From Phlyctochytrium arcticum (Eukaryota; Chytridiomycota; Chytridiomycetes; Chytridiales; Chytridiaceae): a stretch of 64,000 nucleotides of DNA. The position numbers and the translations under genes were made by a program. How positions within the stretch are numbered: position 1 is the stretch's first letter; every line of letters starts with the position of its first letter. Shown here one piece after another: positions 1 to 9,116 of the stretch. The stretch covers positions 1 to 64,000 of the forward strand of contig JAHLKI010000006.1 of the NCBI GenBank assembly GCA_025602905.1. Reading direction: 5' to 3'. The notes beneath the pieces were generated by a model. It had not been told where the DNA came from. It saw only the letters and a list, made by a program, of their open reading frames with translations, and ran no database searches.

Positions 1-42
1 ATAATGAATCAAAATGTTCTGTATGAAATAGACCGTGCTTGC

Positions 43-566
43 TTAGTGTGAATTCTCATATCTAAAAACCGCATCAGAAGCCCCCTCCATTAGGGTTTCT
101 CGGCTCTCCCAAGTGCCATCATTTGGTCCGTTCCAGCCATACCAATGTGTTTTGTATTCCACAATGTCGCGCCCTCCAACCCGTCGAGTTTGTTTGTCAA
201 CCAGAATTTTGTAGTTGCCGTCCTCATCTGGACCGGGGTTTGCCGGTTCTGCAGGGAGAGGCTCCGGGTCTTCTGGTACAAGCAAGCATGACACCTTGAG
301 AATCCGTAAGTCGATATGAATCTGATATCCGGCATGTTGACTTTGCACAATGCCAGAAACGGTTAAATCTCCTGCCCGAAAAAGCCGCGCTTGACTCTCT
401 TGATAATCGCTCCAGGATTTGGTATCATAGTCTAGGTATCAATCGCCTCACACGATCGCCCACCTTAAACTTGTGAAACCGTGGCCCGTTCCCCTTATAC
501 TTCATGGCCCGAATCTTCTCGAATGCGGCTTCCATGTCGGCTTCGATTTCATCTGGAGTTTTCAAA
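43..566 (-). pseudogene. integrase C-terminal region plus chromodomain, frameshifted fragment
   Basis: On the minus strand a reading frame entering at about 566 has the look of the region after an integrase catalytic core. It opens with TPDEIEADMEAAFEK and continues to a basic segment ending FKVGDRVRRL, a typical integrase C-terminal motif. A frameshift near 440 then moves the reading into a second frame. That frame carries a Pro/Glu-rich linker (PEDPEPLPAEPANPGP) and a chromodomain-like end with the aromatic residues YKTHWYGW and TWES. The linker and chromodomain are clearly paralogous to the plus-strand copy at 4080-4328. Seen: one frameshift and no upstream catalytic core, because the next sequence upstream is a capsid-like fragment. 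Known: integrases of Ty3-type chromoviruses and of Polintons carry C-terminal chromodomains that target heterochromatin. Inferred: a dead remnant of such an element. Confidence 0.65.
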
Positions 567-974
567 CCTGCGCCGTGGTGTGATGTATGGGACGAGACAG
601 CGAATATTTGACACTTTGATTTCCGCCACTCCAGTACTTGTAAACACGGTTGCTGGATCTGCGAGCGTTATAGAAATCTCAAGGGCTTGCTTTGGCAACG
701 ACCATACATGGAAAAAGGAATCATTATTACTATGGAAAAAGCCTATCCAAGGATGCATATTCATGGTGACAGTTGTGTTGGAATAACCAGACAATTGATC
801 AAGGAGTTTCTTTTGTCCAACCGGCAAGTTCTTGCAAACAGTATTGAGATATGCCGGATAGTTATCAATTTTCTGAACAACTTCACCTCCGGCTCGAATT
901 GTCATACTTTGGATAATCGATTCCAATCCCAGATATGTAATCTTCGAGTCCAATGGAGTGTCATGACTGCGCAT
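549..974 (-). pseudogene. possible double-jelly-roll major-capsid-like fragment (Polinton-like virus type)
   Basis: A 141-residue open frame lies directly against the integrase fragment. Its features in order resemble the middle of major capsid proteins of Polinton-like viruses and virophages. First is a strand reading ESIIQSMTIRAGGEVVQKI followed by DNY, the region that usually reads as a strand, a Gly turn and then 'I-NY'. Later come a central MHPWIGFF segment and the pair LEISITLADPATVF ... KVSNIRCLV, like the 'L-I-LTL ... Y-ISN-L' ending of these capsids. The frame is closed upstream by TGA just before its first Met, and downstream it runs abruptly into the integrase piece, so the gene is truncated at both ends. 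This is recognition by pattern only; a profile search is needed. If it is not capsid, it is an unknown beta-rich protein. Confidence 0.45.
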
Positions 975-1091
975 TCAACCAATAGCGTACGGTTTTGTCT
1001 GCAACCGACGGAGAGAACTGTACATCGATGTCTCAAAACATGGAGCGATGGAGACGCCGCACTCCATGATTTCAGAAATTTAGAAAATTAA

Positions 1092-1990
1092 AATGTTTGT
1101 CGTGAACCTTTGGATCACGTGAAGTCTTCATCACTTCGCCGTCGAAGTAACCTCGAACTTTCTGGAAAAGATGATGGGAACTTCTAGGGGAACTTTGTCA
1201 AGTACTGAAGCAGAGCAGTACCCTCTCTTCCCCTCCTCCTGTACACTAACATATAACTCAATACATTCATTGACTCTCTCCTATAACTACCAATACGCAT
1301 AACTGTTTTACAACAATGTTTGAATTCATCGAGACAACTCAGGAAAAAAGGGTTATTCTAATTATGCCAAATTGGGAATGTGTGAAAAACAGGTGTTTTC
1401 AACCCATTTTCACTCGGTTTATGTTGATAAACCGTCAAAACTTCGAAAATCATACGAAAACTACGGCCTTTATAGACTTAAAACGCTACTTTTTCGACAC
1501 ATTTCGTCGGGCCGGACGAAACCCGCAATCCTACCCGCAGTTTCTACCGCTTGAATTTCTAGTTTGCCACATAATTCTAAATCTCTCAAATTGACGAGTA
1601 AGAACTCCATGCTATCGAGCCAACCATACTCCTTGAATATTGCTAAAATCTTCCGCAATCCTACCCGCAGTTTCTCCCGAGTTTTGTCTGGTTTGTCACA
1701 TACATTCTCCTTTCTAGAAATTTGCCTTTTCCCCGCCCCAGTATCTCGAAAGAACCCTCCAAAGCCTACGAAGACTTCGTCAGGCGGGACGAAACCCGCA
1801 ATTTTCCCACATAAGTGCCTCACTTGCTACATTTTCATCAAAACAAGTACGAACATTCCTTATATGCGACGGACTTGTCGAGTACGGGAACGAATTAACC
1901 GAGAGCACCTTTCATTTTCCCGTATCCCACTGAGCAAATACATCCTTCTTCTAATGAAACAAACTTGCAGAAAATATAACGACAGGCTTA
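1092..1990. repeat. intergenic spacer with a dispersed short repeat
   Basis: No convincing gene here. A core reading GACGAAACCCGCAAT occurs at about 1516-1530 and 1788-1802, with a partial copy (CCGCAATCCTACCCGCAGTTTCT) at about 1653-1675 that also matches the sequence following the first copy. On the minus strand the open frame at 1470-1823 therefore contains two similar peptides (GKIAGFVPPDE and GRIAGFVRPDE). That looks like duplication rather than a protein domain. Confidence 0.5.
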
Positions 1991-3823
1991 CTATTGGACA
2001 GGGAGTTCCAAAACATATTGCTCCAATCCAGGGATTTCGTTCACATCATCATTGCCCTTTTTTGCTTTGAAAGGCTGTTTCTTCTTGAAGGCAGCAAACC
2101 GATGGGGAGGAACAACGAAGTACAGTTTCGGTGTACTGTCACCGTACAAGTTGCACAATTTTTGTAAAATTTGAACCCCGCGAATTGGATGCTCGGCTGC
2201 TACTGTGAATTGGAACATTCCCTGAGCACTGAGGGAATCAATTGCCGGAAAATTATCGTCGTCTGTTGGTTCGTAGTATTTGCCCTCAAGGTTGTCTATA
2301 GTAGGGATGGTAAGTGTTCCAAACGTGGTTCGTTCGCCTTGCAAAGCATCCAACAAAAATTCGGATTCGGGACCACTTTCGGTACCACATTCCAAGCGTC
2401 TGCATTTGAGAGTTCGCCCTCCAACAGAAAATACCCTATGTCCATATATCTCAAACAAATGTCTTGAAATCTCGTTGGGGCTACCGCCGAACATAATCCG
2501 CAGATTGGTAAGCATTTGAGCAGAATGATATATCCACAATTGGTCCCCAATATACTTTGACGCCACCTGATAGTCGGCAAACTTGTAAGCATTCCCATCC
2601 TCTTCCTTTCCCACCAGTATGTGCATAAGCAAATGTGTCACTGGGAAGACACTTGTTGTCTGCCCGATAAATCTGACCCCGCCAACAGCATCAGAGTCAT
2701 TCAAAGCAGTGTTTATTTTCCCTTTAACGTCATCAACAGAAATTGTGACAAATATAAAGCGGGCAACTCCACCACAGATGCAATAATTTTCTTGAACCGA
2801 TTCAATGGGCACTTCCGGATAGCAGTGGCGCTGACAAGTCTGTAACTCGTCCAGAGTCCAAATCGGCAAGTACCATTCCTTGGCCCCCGTCTGCTTCACG
2901 TAATCCCTGATCGCGGCAGCACGGGGGGATGAAATGTGCAACGTAACACAATTCGAGCCGGCCGGCCCGAGCGGTCCATCAGCAACGTAGAATGTATCTG
3001 GTTTCCAAACCAACAATTTCACATCATGCTGCTCAATGTTGTAAACGCGTAGTTGCTGCAAGTCGAAGCAAAAGTACGTGGTAGGCGCGTTCAAGGAGGA
3101 CATTTGATAAACGATCCGCTTCGGTTTGTAACCCAGATTTATCGGGAGAGGGCCATTCATCAAGCGGTACAAGATGTAGATAAAGAATAGTGACTTTCCG
3201 ATGCCGGGTGTCCCAGATATTGCAAAATTCCGCGGGTCTGAACCAATGGATTCCAAGAGCAAATCAAAAACCTTCGGGTAGCACTCCCTGACGTAAAGTT
3301 TTTTGATAGGGACTCGAGGGTATGGGAGCAGGTTGTGGTCTTCAGATTGAATACATCCTTCAACCAACTGAGCGTTTGCAAATGACGTCAGTCGGGCTGT
3401 CAAGTCACTGATTTCGTCTGGGGCCATTCAAGCAGAAGCGAAAGTTAGAAAATGGTGAATTGTAACATCCAATCGAATCGCTCCCTTACCAACTGTTGTA
3501 CCACTCGTTGTCGCCTGAACTCGCTCCGGCACCACAATGAGGATCGGGTGGTCGTCATCCGTGTCTCCTAGCGTATCCACCTTCTTGCCCGGCTTTAGCC
3601 CGGTCAGAGTTTTGTTTGCGGCAATATCGGCCTTGAGTGCTTTTGCGCTGGCGTAGACGAGGAGTTTGTTTGCGTCAACCTTCTCCAAGTCGTTGGGGCA
3701 CTTTGTCTTCACAGCCTCGCGCAGGTCGGCAACGTCGCTGTTGGCGTTTGGAAGCGAGACTTTGTCGGGAGTGGTATACGACTCTCCGTTGGCAGTAGTT
3801 AGTTGAAACCAGATTGTCGTCAT
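1991..3823 (-). CDS. Crinkler (CRN-RHS) type effector-like protein
   Basis: Two exons: 3823-3490 and 3417-1991. The intron (GTAAGG ... CCCCAG, 72 nt) joins the frames in phase 1 and gives about 586 aa. Residues 1-110 form a ubiquitin-like Crinkler header beginning MTTIWFQLTTANGESYT, with an ILIVVPERV strand at its end. The second exon carries a P-loop NTPase with Walker A SGTPGIGKS preceded by RNFAISG. The C-terminus has the restriction-endonuclease-like signature of CRN-RHS proteins: PAIDSLSAQGMFQFTVAAEHPI, then LYFVVPPHRFAAF. Known: CRN proteins of oomycetes, chytrids and arbuscular mycorrhizal fungi are host-directed or inter-organism effectors with header-NTPase-nuclease architecture. No N-terminal secretion signal is visible, which is common in fungal CRNs. 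The gene looks intact between broken mobile-element pieces. Catalytic competence was not assessed. Confidence 0.85.
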
Positions 3824-4079
3824 GGTTGTTCCCTGAATGTTGCTTGCGGTATTTCGCCGTATTTCGGCTACTTAAATGGTCGGCCAGTCAACAACCGCAG
3901 GCGCCCCCTCGCAGGTGGCTTATGTCAGTGGCACAGATATCAAAAAGTAGCGCGTGGGCGGCGTGAAAACATTTGTTCTGTACAGAGGGCAGTACTAGAG
4001 GCAGCACTAGAACCAGTACAGTGCATTCATATAGATTCTCAAGGAAAACGCCCTCCAGGGACTTTTTCCAGCATACACT

Positions 4080-4328
4080 TTGCCGGCTTGTCCAACACAA
4101 ACGACTCCATTACCCGCTCAGCCCGTCAATCCTCCACCAACTCAGGAAGGATATTACGAGGTAGACTACATCATTGACAAGCGAACTCGCATGGTAGATG
4201 GAGAGGAAGGGGTCGAATTCCTTGTAAAGTGGGTCGGGTATAACAACCCACAAGACAATTCGTGGGTTCCGCTTGGAGATTTTGGAGACAATAGGGAAGC
4301 AATTTACGAGTTTGAACCGAATAAATGA
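4080..4328 (+). pseudogene. chromodomain fragment of an integrase
   Basis: An 82-codon open frame with a Pro-rich lead (TPLPAQPVNPPPTQEG), then a chromodomain: YYEVDYIIDKRTR, EFLVKWVGYNNPQDNSWVP and a C-terminal helix. The three aromatic cage positions (Y, W, W/Y) are present. It is paralogous, linker included, to the minus-strand copy at 43-348. No integrase core precedes it; the CRN promoter does. A core fragment follows it instead, the reverse of normal integrase order, so this is a displaced piece, not a gene. TGA stops it at the end of the domain. Confidence 0.7.
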
Positions 4329-4396
4329 TCATTTACATAGGAAAGATCACAATACATTTGATTTATACAATCCACACAACATTCTACATTTCATCC

Positions 4397-4843
4397 ATGT
4401 CGCTAAAAGGATATGCTGCTCCACTTAGAGGCGAAAGTGAAGAAGAAGTGACCGAAGCATTATAGAAGTGCCTTGGCAAGGGTCGACGAGAAGGAAGGAA
4501 AATCTCAATAATGCAAACGGATCAAGGCGCGCATTTTCAACAAATCTTCAAAAGGGAACTCGGTGATAGTGGAATCAAACATTTTTATTCACAAGTAGCC
4601 AGACCGCAAAGTAATGCGTACGTTGAGAGAAGAGGAGGCGATATTAAACGTCAGTTAGACCAAATCATGGGGTCAAATAATGATAAAAAATGGGTTAATA
4701 ATCTTCAGACAGTTATTGACAATATCAATTCGGTAAAGTCAACAGCAACAGGGTTTTCTCCAAACGAAATGGAGCGGGGTGATGAAAATATTTCGGCAGA
4801 AGCAAAAGCACGATTTATGGGGGATAGGGGGTTATCTCGATAA
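4397..4843 (+). pseudogene. retroviral-type (rve) integrase core fragment, with internal stop
   Basis: In one frame from ATG 4397 the reading gives MSLKGYAAPLRGESEEEVTEAL, then an in-frame TAG at 4463-4465. After it come QTDQGAHFQQIFKREL, GIKHFYSQVARPQSNAYVER and ATGFSPNEM. These are the second Asp strand (TDQG), the PQSNAYVER strand-helix holding the catalytic Glu, and the terminal helix of DDE integrases. The first catalytic Asp lies upstream and is not found. The style (short 'K-K-S-EEV-A' lead, LQTDQG, H-Y) resembles Polinton-class and Ty3-type integrases. Truncated at the 5' end and broken by TAG, so inactive. It probably belongs to the same element family as the fragments at 43-974 and 4080-4328. 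Confidence 0.75.
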
Positions 4844-4863
4844 TCCTAATGTTCCTGATAATC

Positions 4864-4902
4864 CTAGATTATCGAGATTATCAAGATTATCAAGATTATC
4901 GA
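4864..4902. repeat. 9-bp tandem repeat (AGATTATCR)
   Basis: About four copies of a 9-bp unit reading AGATTATCG or AGATTATCA lie immediately 3' of the integrase fragment. It may mark an old element end; no inverted partner was found in the window. Confidence 0.6.
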
Positions 4903-4937
4903 TTTGACCCCCCGTTCTCAAGCCTTGAAACTACCTT

Positions 4938-5196
4938 TCAACATTTTCCCCATTTTGCGCCTTCGCGACAATGCTCATGAAACTTGTCTGGAAAACATGC
5001 ATTCTTGACAATCCACAGTCGATTTCCACGAGTTGACTTTTTGTACTTATCGCAGCATCCCCTTTTCCAGAAATTGTCACATTCTTTGCAGAAATACTGA
5101 TGAACTTGTACAAATCCGTCCGTTTCCATCACTGTTTCGTATAGTCTCCAAACCGATTCTTTGGTGATCTTCTTATTGGTGCCTCGTGATTTTGTT
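4938..5196 (-). pseudogene. Cys-rich (zinc-ribbon-like) ORF fragment of unknown family
   Basis: The minus-strand frame reads SRGTNKKITKESVWRLYETV, then a Cys cluster in CKEC ... GCC ... C spacing (FCKECDNFWKRGCCDKYK), then TRGNRLWIVKN and a further HCREGAKWGKC before TGA. The composition (basic, a plausible helix followed by a CxxC zinc-binding pair) looks like a real conserved domain. It has no good start codon upstream and sits in the mobile-element remnant zone. Family not recognised; a zinc-ribbon protein of the same element is one possibility. Confidence 0.4.
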
Positions 5197-5441
5197 CTCT
5201 GGTATATACCAGAGTCTTAGAGGGGTCTGGGGCACTTGCGTGCCGAGAGGCTTAGCCTTGCCTTAGACTGAATGGCACGCGATGGCGTGCCACCCAGCTA
5301 CCGCGATCCTCTTATATACTCAAACAGTATCATGACTGTGCCTCTGTCTATCCATCAGCTCATTCCCCTGACTGTGCCCCCTCCTTTCATGGCGCTTCCA
5401 GGCTCGCGACGAAATGGCCTGATGTCCAGGCAATCGATCTA

Positions 5442-5451
5442 TCATATAAAC
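5442..5451 (+). promoter_or_regulatory. candidate TATA element of the HMG-CoA synthase gene
   Basis: CATATAAACC lies about 100 bp upstream of the predicted start ATG in an otherwise pyrimidine-rich 5' flank. Position and sequence fit a TATA box; there is no other support. The rest of 5197-5551 holds only short GC-rich imperfect palindromes (around GGCACGCGATGGCGTGCC at 5273-5290). Confidence 0.35.
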
Positions 5452-5551
5452 CCAGCGCTCGCCCCAGGATCTCACCTCCATCTCCCACTCCCATCTCCCT
5501 TCCTTCCTTCGTCTCACTTCATTCATTCACCACCACTAGTATCACCACACA

Positions 5552-7204
5552 ATGCTCTCGTCAAACTCGTCGTCAGAGCCAAGAGCGCACCCCGCAAACG
5601 TCGGCATCCTGGCCGTACACGCCTACTTTCCCAAAAAGGTACGTCCCTCGCATGAGTGTTTGATTAGACTCTTACTTACTCTTCTCTACAACTAGTACGT
5701 GGATCAGACAGAGCTGGAGGCATATGATGGTGTCTCGGCCGGAAAATACTCGATTGGTCTCGGTCAACTCAAAATGGGCGTTTGCGACGACCGTGAAGAC
5801 ATTTCCTCAATCTGTCTCACCGCCGTCAAGAACCTGCTTGATGCCTACAACATTGACCCCGCCACCGTCGGTCGCCTCGAAGTCGGCACCGAAACCATCA
5901 TTGACAAGTCAAAGTCTACCAAATCCGTTCTCATGCAGCTGTTCCCAGACAACACCGACATGGAGGGCGTAGATACCACCAACGCCTGCTACGGAGGAAC
6001 CAATGCCTTGTTCAACTCCCTCAACTGGATCGAGAGCTCTGCCTGGGATGGCCGCTACGCCATTGTCGTCGCAGCCGATATTGCCGTCTACAAGACGGGC
6101 GGTGCGCGTCCCACTGGTGGTGCCGGTGCCGTTGCCATGCTCGTGGGTCCTAACGCTCCTCTGGTCGTTGACCCCGCCGTGCGAGCCTCCCACATGGAAC
6201 ACGTCTATGATTTCTACAAGCCCGATCTTCACTCGGAATACCCTACCGTGGACGGCCCCCTCTCCAACGTCTGCTATACCCGCGCTTTAGATATCGTTTA
6301 CAACCGATACATGACCAAGCTGGCCAACCGCACAGGTAGCGCCGCGACCGGCATGCACTCGATCGACTACTTTTGCTTCCACTGCCCCTACTCTAAACTC
6401 GTCGCCAAATCCGTCGGTCGCTTGCTCTACAATGACTTGCTGCGCCACCCCAACCTGCCCCGTTTCACCGCAGATGAGGCCGTTGCCGCTGAACTGACTC
6501 CGTTTGCCGCCGTCTCCAACGAAGCGTCCTTTACCGATCGCACCCTCGAAAAGGCATTCATGACCCACACCAAATCCGACTTGACCACCAAGGTCAACCC
6601 ATCCCTCATGGTGGCCAAGAACCTCGGAAACTCGTACTGCGCTTCCCTCTACATGGGTCTCTCTTCCCTCCTCTCCGAAGTCGCCCCGTCCGACCTTCTC
6701 AACAAGCGCGTCGCCCTCTTTTCTTATGGCTCTGGTCTGGCCGCCTCCATGTTTTCCCTCACCGTCCAGGGCGACACCTCAGCCATCCACTCTCACCTCT
6801 CCCTCACGACCCGCCTCGCGTCCCGCACCAGGATTGCCCCGGAACGCTACGACCAAATCATGCTCTTGCGCGAACAAACCCATAACTGCCGTGATTACGA
6901 CCCAGTCTCCACCCCCGACTCGGACAACCTCTTCCCGGGCACCTACTTTTTGGAACGCGTCGACGACAAATTCCGTCGTACGTACCAGCGCACCCCCTCC
7001 ACCGCCGAATGGACCCGCTCAGCCGCCATCAAGACCACCACGGCACAATCCACCACCTTTTCCTCATCACCCTCAAAAAAGGGGTTTGCGTCCGCCGCAG
7101 TCACCAACGGAGTGTCCACCCTACCCAACAACGTAACGACGAATTTTCGCATGACGACCCCGACGTCCGCGACAATGACTGCTGCAGCTGCTGCCCAGCA
7201 ATAA
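5552..7204 (+). CDS. ERG13: hydroxymethylglutaryl-CoA synthase
   Basis: Condenses acetyl-CoA with acetoacetyl-CoA to HMG-CoA, the second step of the mevalonate/ergosterol pathway; cytosolic. Exons 5552-5638 and 5696-7204 (57-nt intron, GTACGT ... ACTAG) give 531 aa. The N-terminus VGILAVHAYFPKK joins in frame to YVDQTELEAYDGVSAGKYSIG across the intron, the usual family start. Catalytic residues are all present: Glu95 in LEVGTETIIDKSK, the acyl-carrying Cys127 in TTNACYGGTNA, and His258 in DYFCFHCPYSKLVAKS. The C-terminal GSGLAASMFSL stretch is also standard. After the catalytic fold the protein has an unusual Ser/Thr/Ala-rich tail of about 70 residues, longer than in yeast. No mitochondrial targeting signal is evident. 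Identification is secure. Confidence 0.97.
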
Positions 7205-7607
7205 TTAGACAGTTTCTTTAATTCTTTATATGACACCTTTTTTATACGTTTTTTTCCTTAGAAACCTTTCTTTTTAATGATATTCTGTTGTGCTTGTTTA
7301 CTCTTTTCTTTTGGGCATTTTTTCGTTGATCTTGAAAGCGGAATGTGCCGGAAGGACATAAGTAGTCCCGGAAGTGCCCGGTTGGGGGATTTTGGACCTA
7401 CTGCTGCGCAACACCGTGAGTGTGAGAAACTCGGATTTTCATTCAAGAAACATAAAGTACGTAATCAAACATCCGACCCCTAAAATGGGTCCCTTAACGG
7501 AATGTTTATATTCCAAGTGTCCTGCATAAAAAAAAAGAGATCGAAATCATTCCAAAGCAGTTCCAGTCAAAAAAAAAGAAAAATCAACTACTGACTCGCA
7601 ACAAAAA
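7205..7607. other. intergenic spacer
   Basis: A/T-rich spacer between two genes on the same strand. It holds the presumed 3' UTR of the synthase and the promoter of the transporter, with poly-A runs at about 7529 and 7568. No gene or repeat seen. Confidence 0.6.
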
Positions 7608-9116
7608 ATGGAATCCTGCGCCGACCTCATCATCGTCTCCCAACTCGATTTACTCGATACGGCGGGTACAAGACGTTCCACTTCCTCATCCGACATTCTT
7701 CCCACCACTTCTTCAACGCTCTACCGCAAACCCGGGGATGTCCTCAAAACCGCCCATGTTCCCGAAGAAGACGAACAAGAACAAGAACAAGAAGATGAGA
7801 AAGATACACAGCATTTGGTCGCTTCATCCCATGAAACACTTAATGATGAGCCGGCCCTCATTAAACAGAAATCACTTTTAGTCAAGACGGCATCCATCGC
7901 AGTGATTAGTGTCAAATCCATGATTGAGACCAATATGGGGCTAATCTACATGGTTTTTGCCTCGTTTGCATTCTGCATCACGAGTATTGCCGTCAAGGCC
8001 ATGAGTGTCTCGGCGGAACGGGTCCCGACCTTGGAAATTATTTTTGTGCGGAGTTGTTTGGTGTATATCCTTGTGACGGGGTACATGATTAAACGCGGGT
8101 ATGCGGATGTGTGGGGGGGACCAAGGGGGGTTAGGGTGTTGGTAAGTGTGTTTTTTAAATTGTGAAGATAGGGAGAGAACTGATGTTTTTTTTGAATTTA
8201 GTTGGTGGTTAGAGGCTTGATTGGGTTTTTGGGGATGACATGTGGATGGTTTGCGCTTTCGATGTTGACGTTGGGGGACGCGACTGTCCTCGGGTTCCTC
8301 AGTCCCATGTTTACAGCCATCCTTGCCCGGTTTATCCTGAAAGAACCCTATGAGGTAAAGAGGGGGTTTTTTTCCCCATCTTTTAAATGGAATAGAATTA
8401 ACTGAGGAAGGTGTTTTAAGGTACTGGATGCGGTAACGGGAGTGTTATCCATGGTCGGAGTCATTTTTATTGCGCGGCCCGGATTCATTTTTGGACGGTT
8501 TATGGTGGGGACAACACCGGATGAGTTGATGGCTGGAGGGGATTTTGGGTCCGAGACTGCTGCTGCTGCGGATGGAGGTTTTGTCAATGGGACCGAAACC
8601 CTTTCCCGATTATTATGGGCGCGGGGGGCAGAAGTAGTGGAAGAGGATGATGACGGGTCAAGAGCTCTCGGCGTGTTATTGGGTTTAGCAGGAGCCGTAT
8701 TCGGCGCGTTAGTCTACATCATTGTTCGCAACCTGGCCGGCCGAGCAACCCCCCTCCACATCCTCTCCGTCTTTTCCCTCTCCTCCATCCCCCTCTCCCT
8801 CCTCTTCTCCCTCTTCCTGCCCTCCACCACCCCCTGGCTCATCCCGCAAGACCCCTTAACCTACATGTACCTCACCCTGATTGCCTGCTCAGCCCTGGCC
8901 GGCCAACTCTTTCTCTGCAAGAGTCTGGAACGGGAGGCTGCGGGAAAAGCGAGTAGTATGAATTATGTACAGGTTTTAGTGGCCTTTGTGGCGGAATGGG
9001 TGGTCTGGGGGGTACAGCCGAATGGGTGGAGTGTGGTTGGATCACTGATTATTGGGAGTTGTGTGGTGCTGATTGCCGTTGTGAAGATTAGAAAGTTGAG
9101 AGCAGCTAAAGCTTAG
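7608..9116 (+). CDS. EamA/DMT-family membrane transporter (SLC35G-like)
   Basis: Three exons (7608-8141, 8202-8354, 8421-9116) give 460 aa. About 100 hydrophilic, Glu/Gln-rich N-terminal residues are followed by some ten membrane segments in two EamA halves. The first half includes LIYMVFASFAFCITSIAVKAM, FVRSCLVYILVTGYMIKRG and GLIGFLGMTCGWFALSML, followed by LGDATVLGFLSPMFTAILA, the signature 'L-DA-VL-F-SP-F-A-LA' of the drug/metabolite superfamily. The second half includes ALGVLLGLAGAVFGALVYII and a C-terminal YVQVLVAFVAEWVVWG. The substrate cannot be read from sequence: SLC35G and fungal EamA proteins include nucleotide-sugar-like and acylcarnitine or purine carriers. Introns are short with GTAAGT/GTAAAG donors. 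An acidic insert (VVEEDDDGSRA) separates the halves. Confidence 0.88.
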
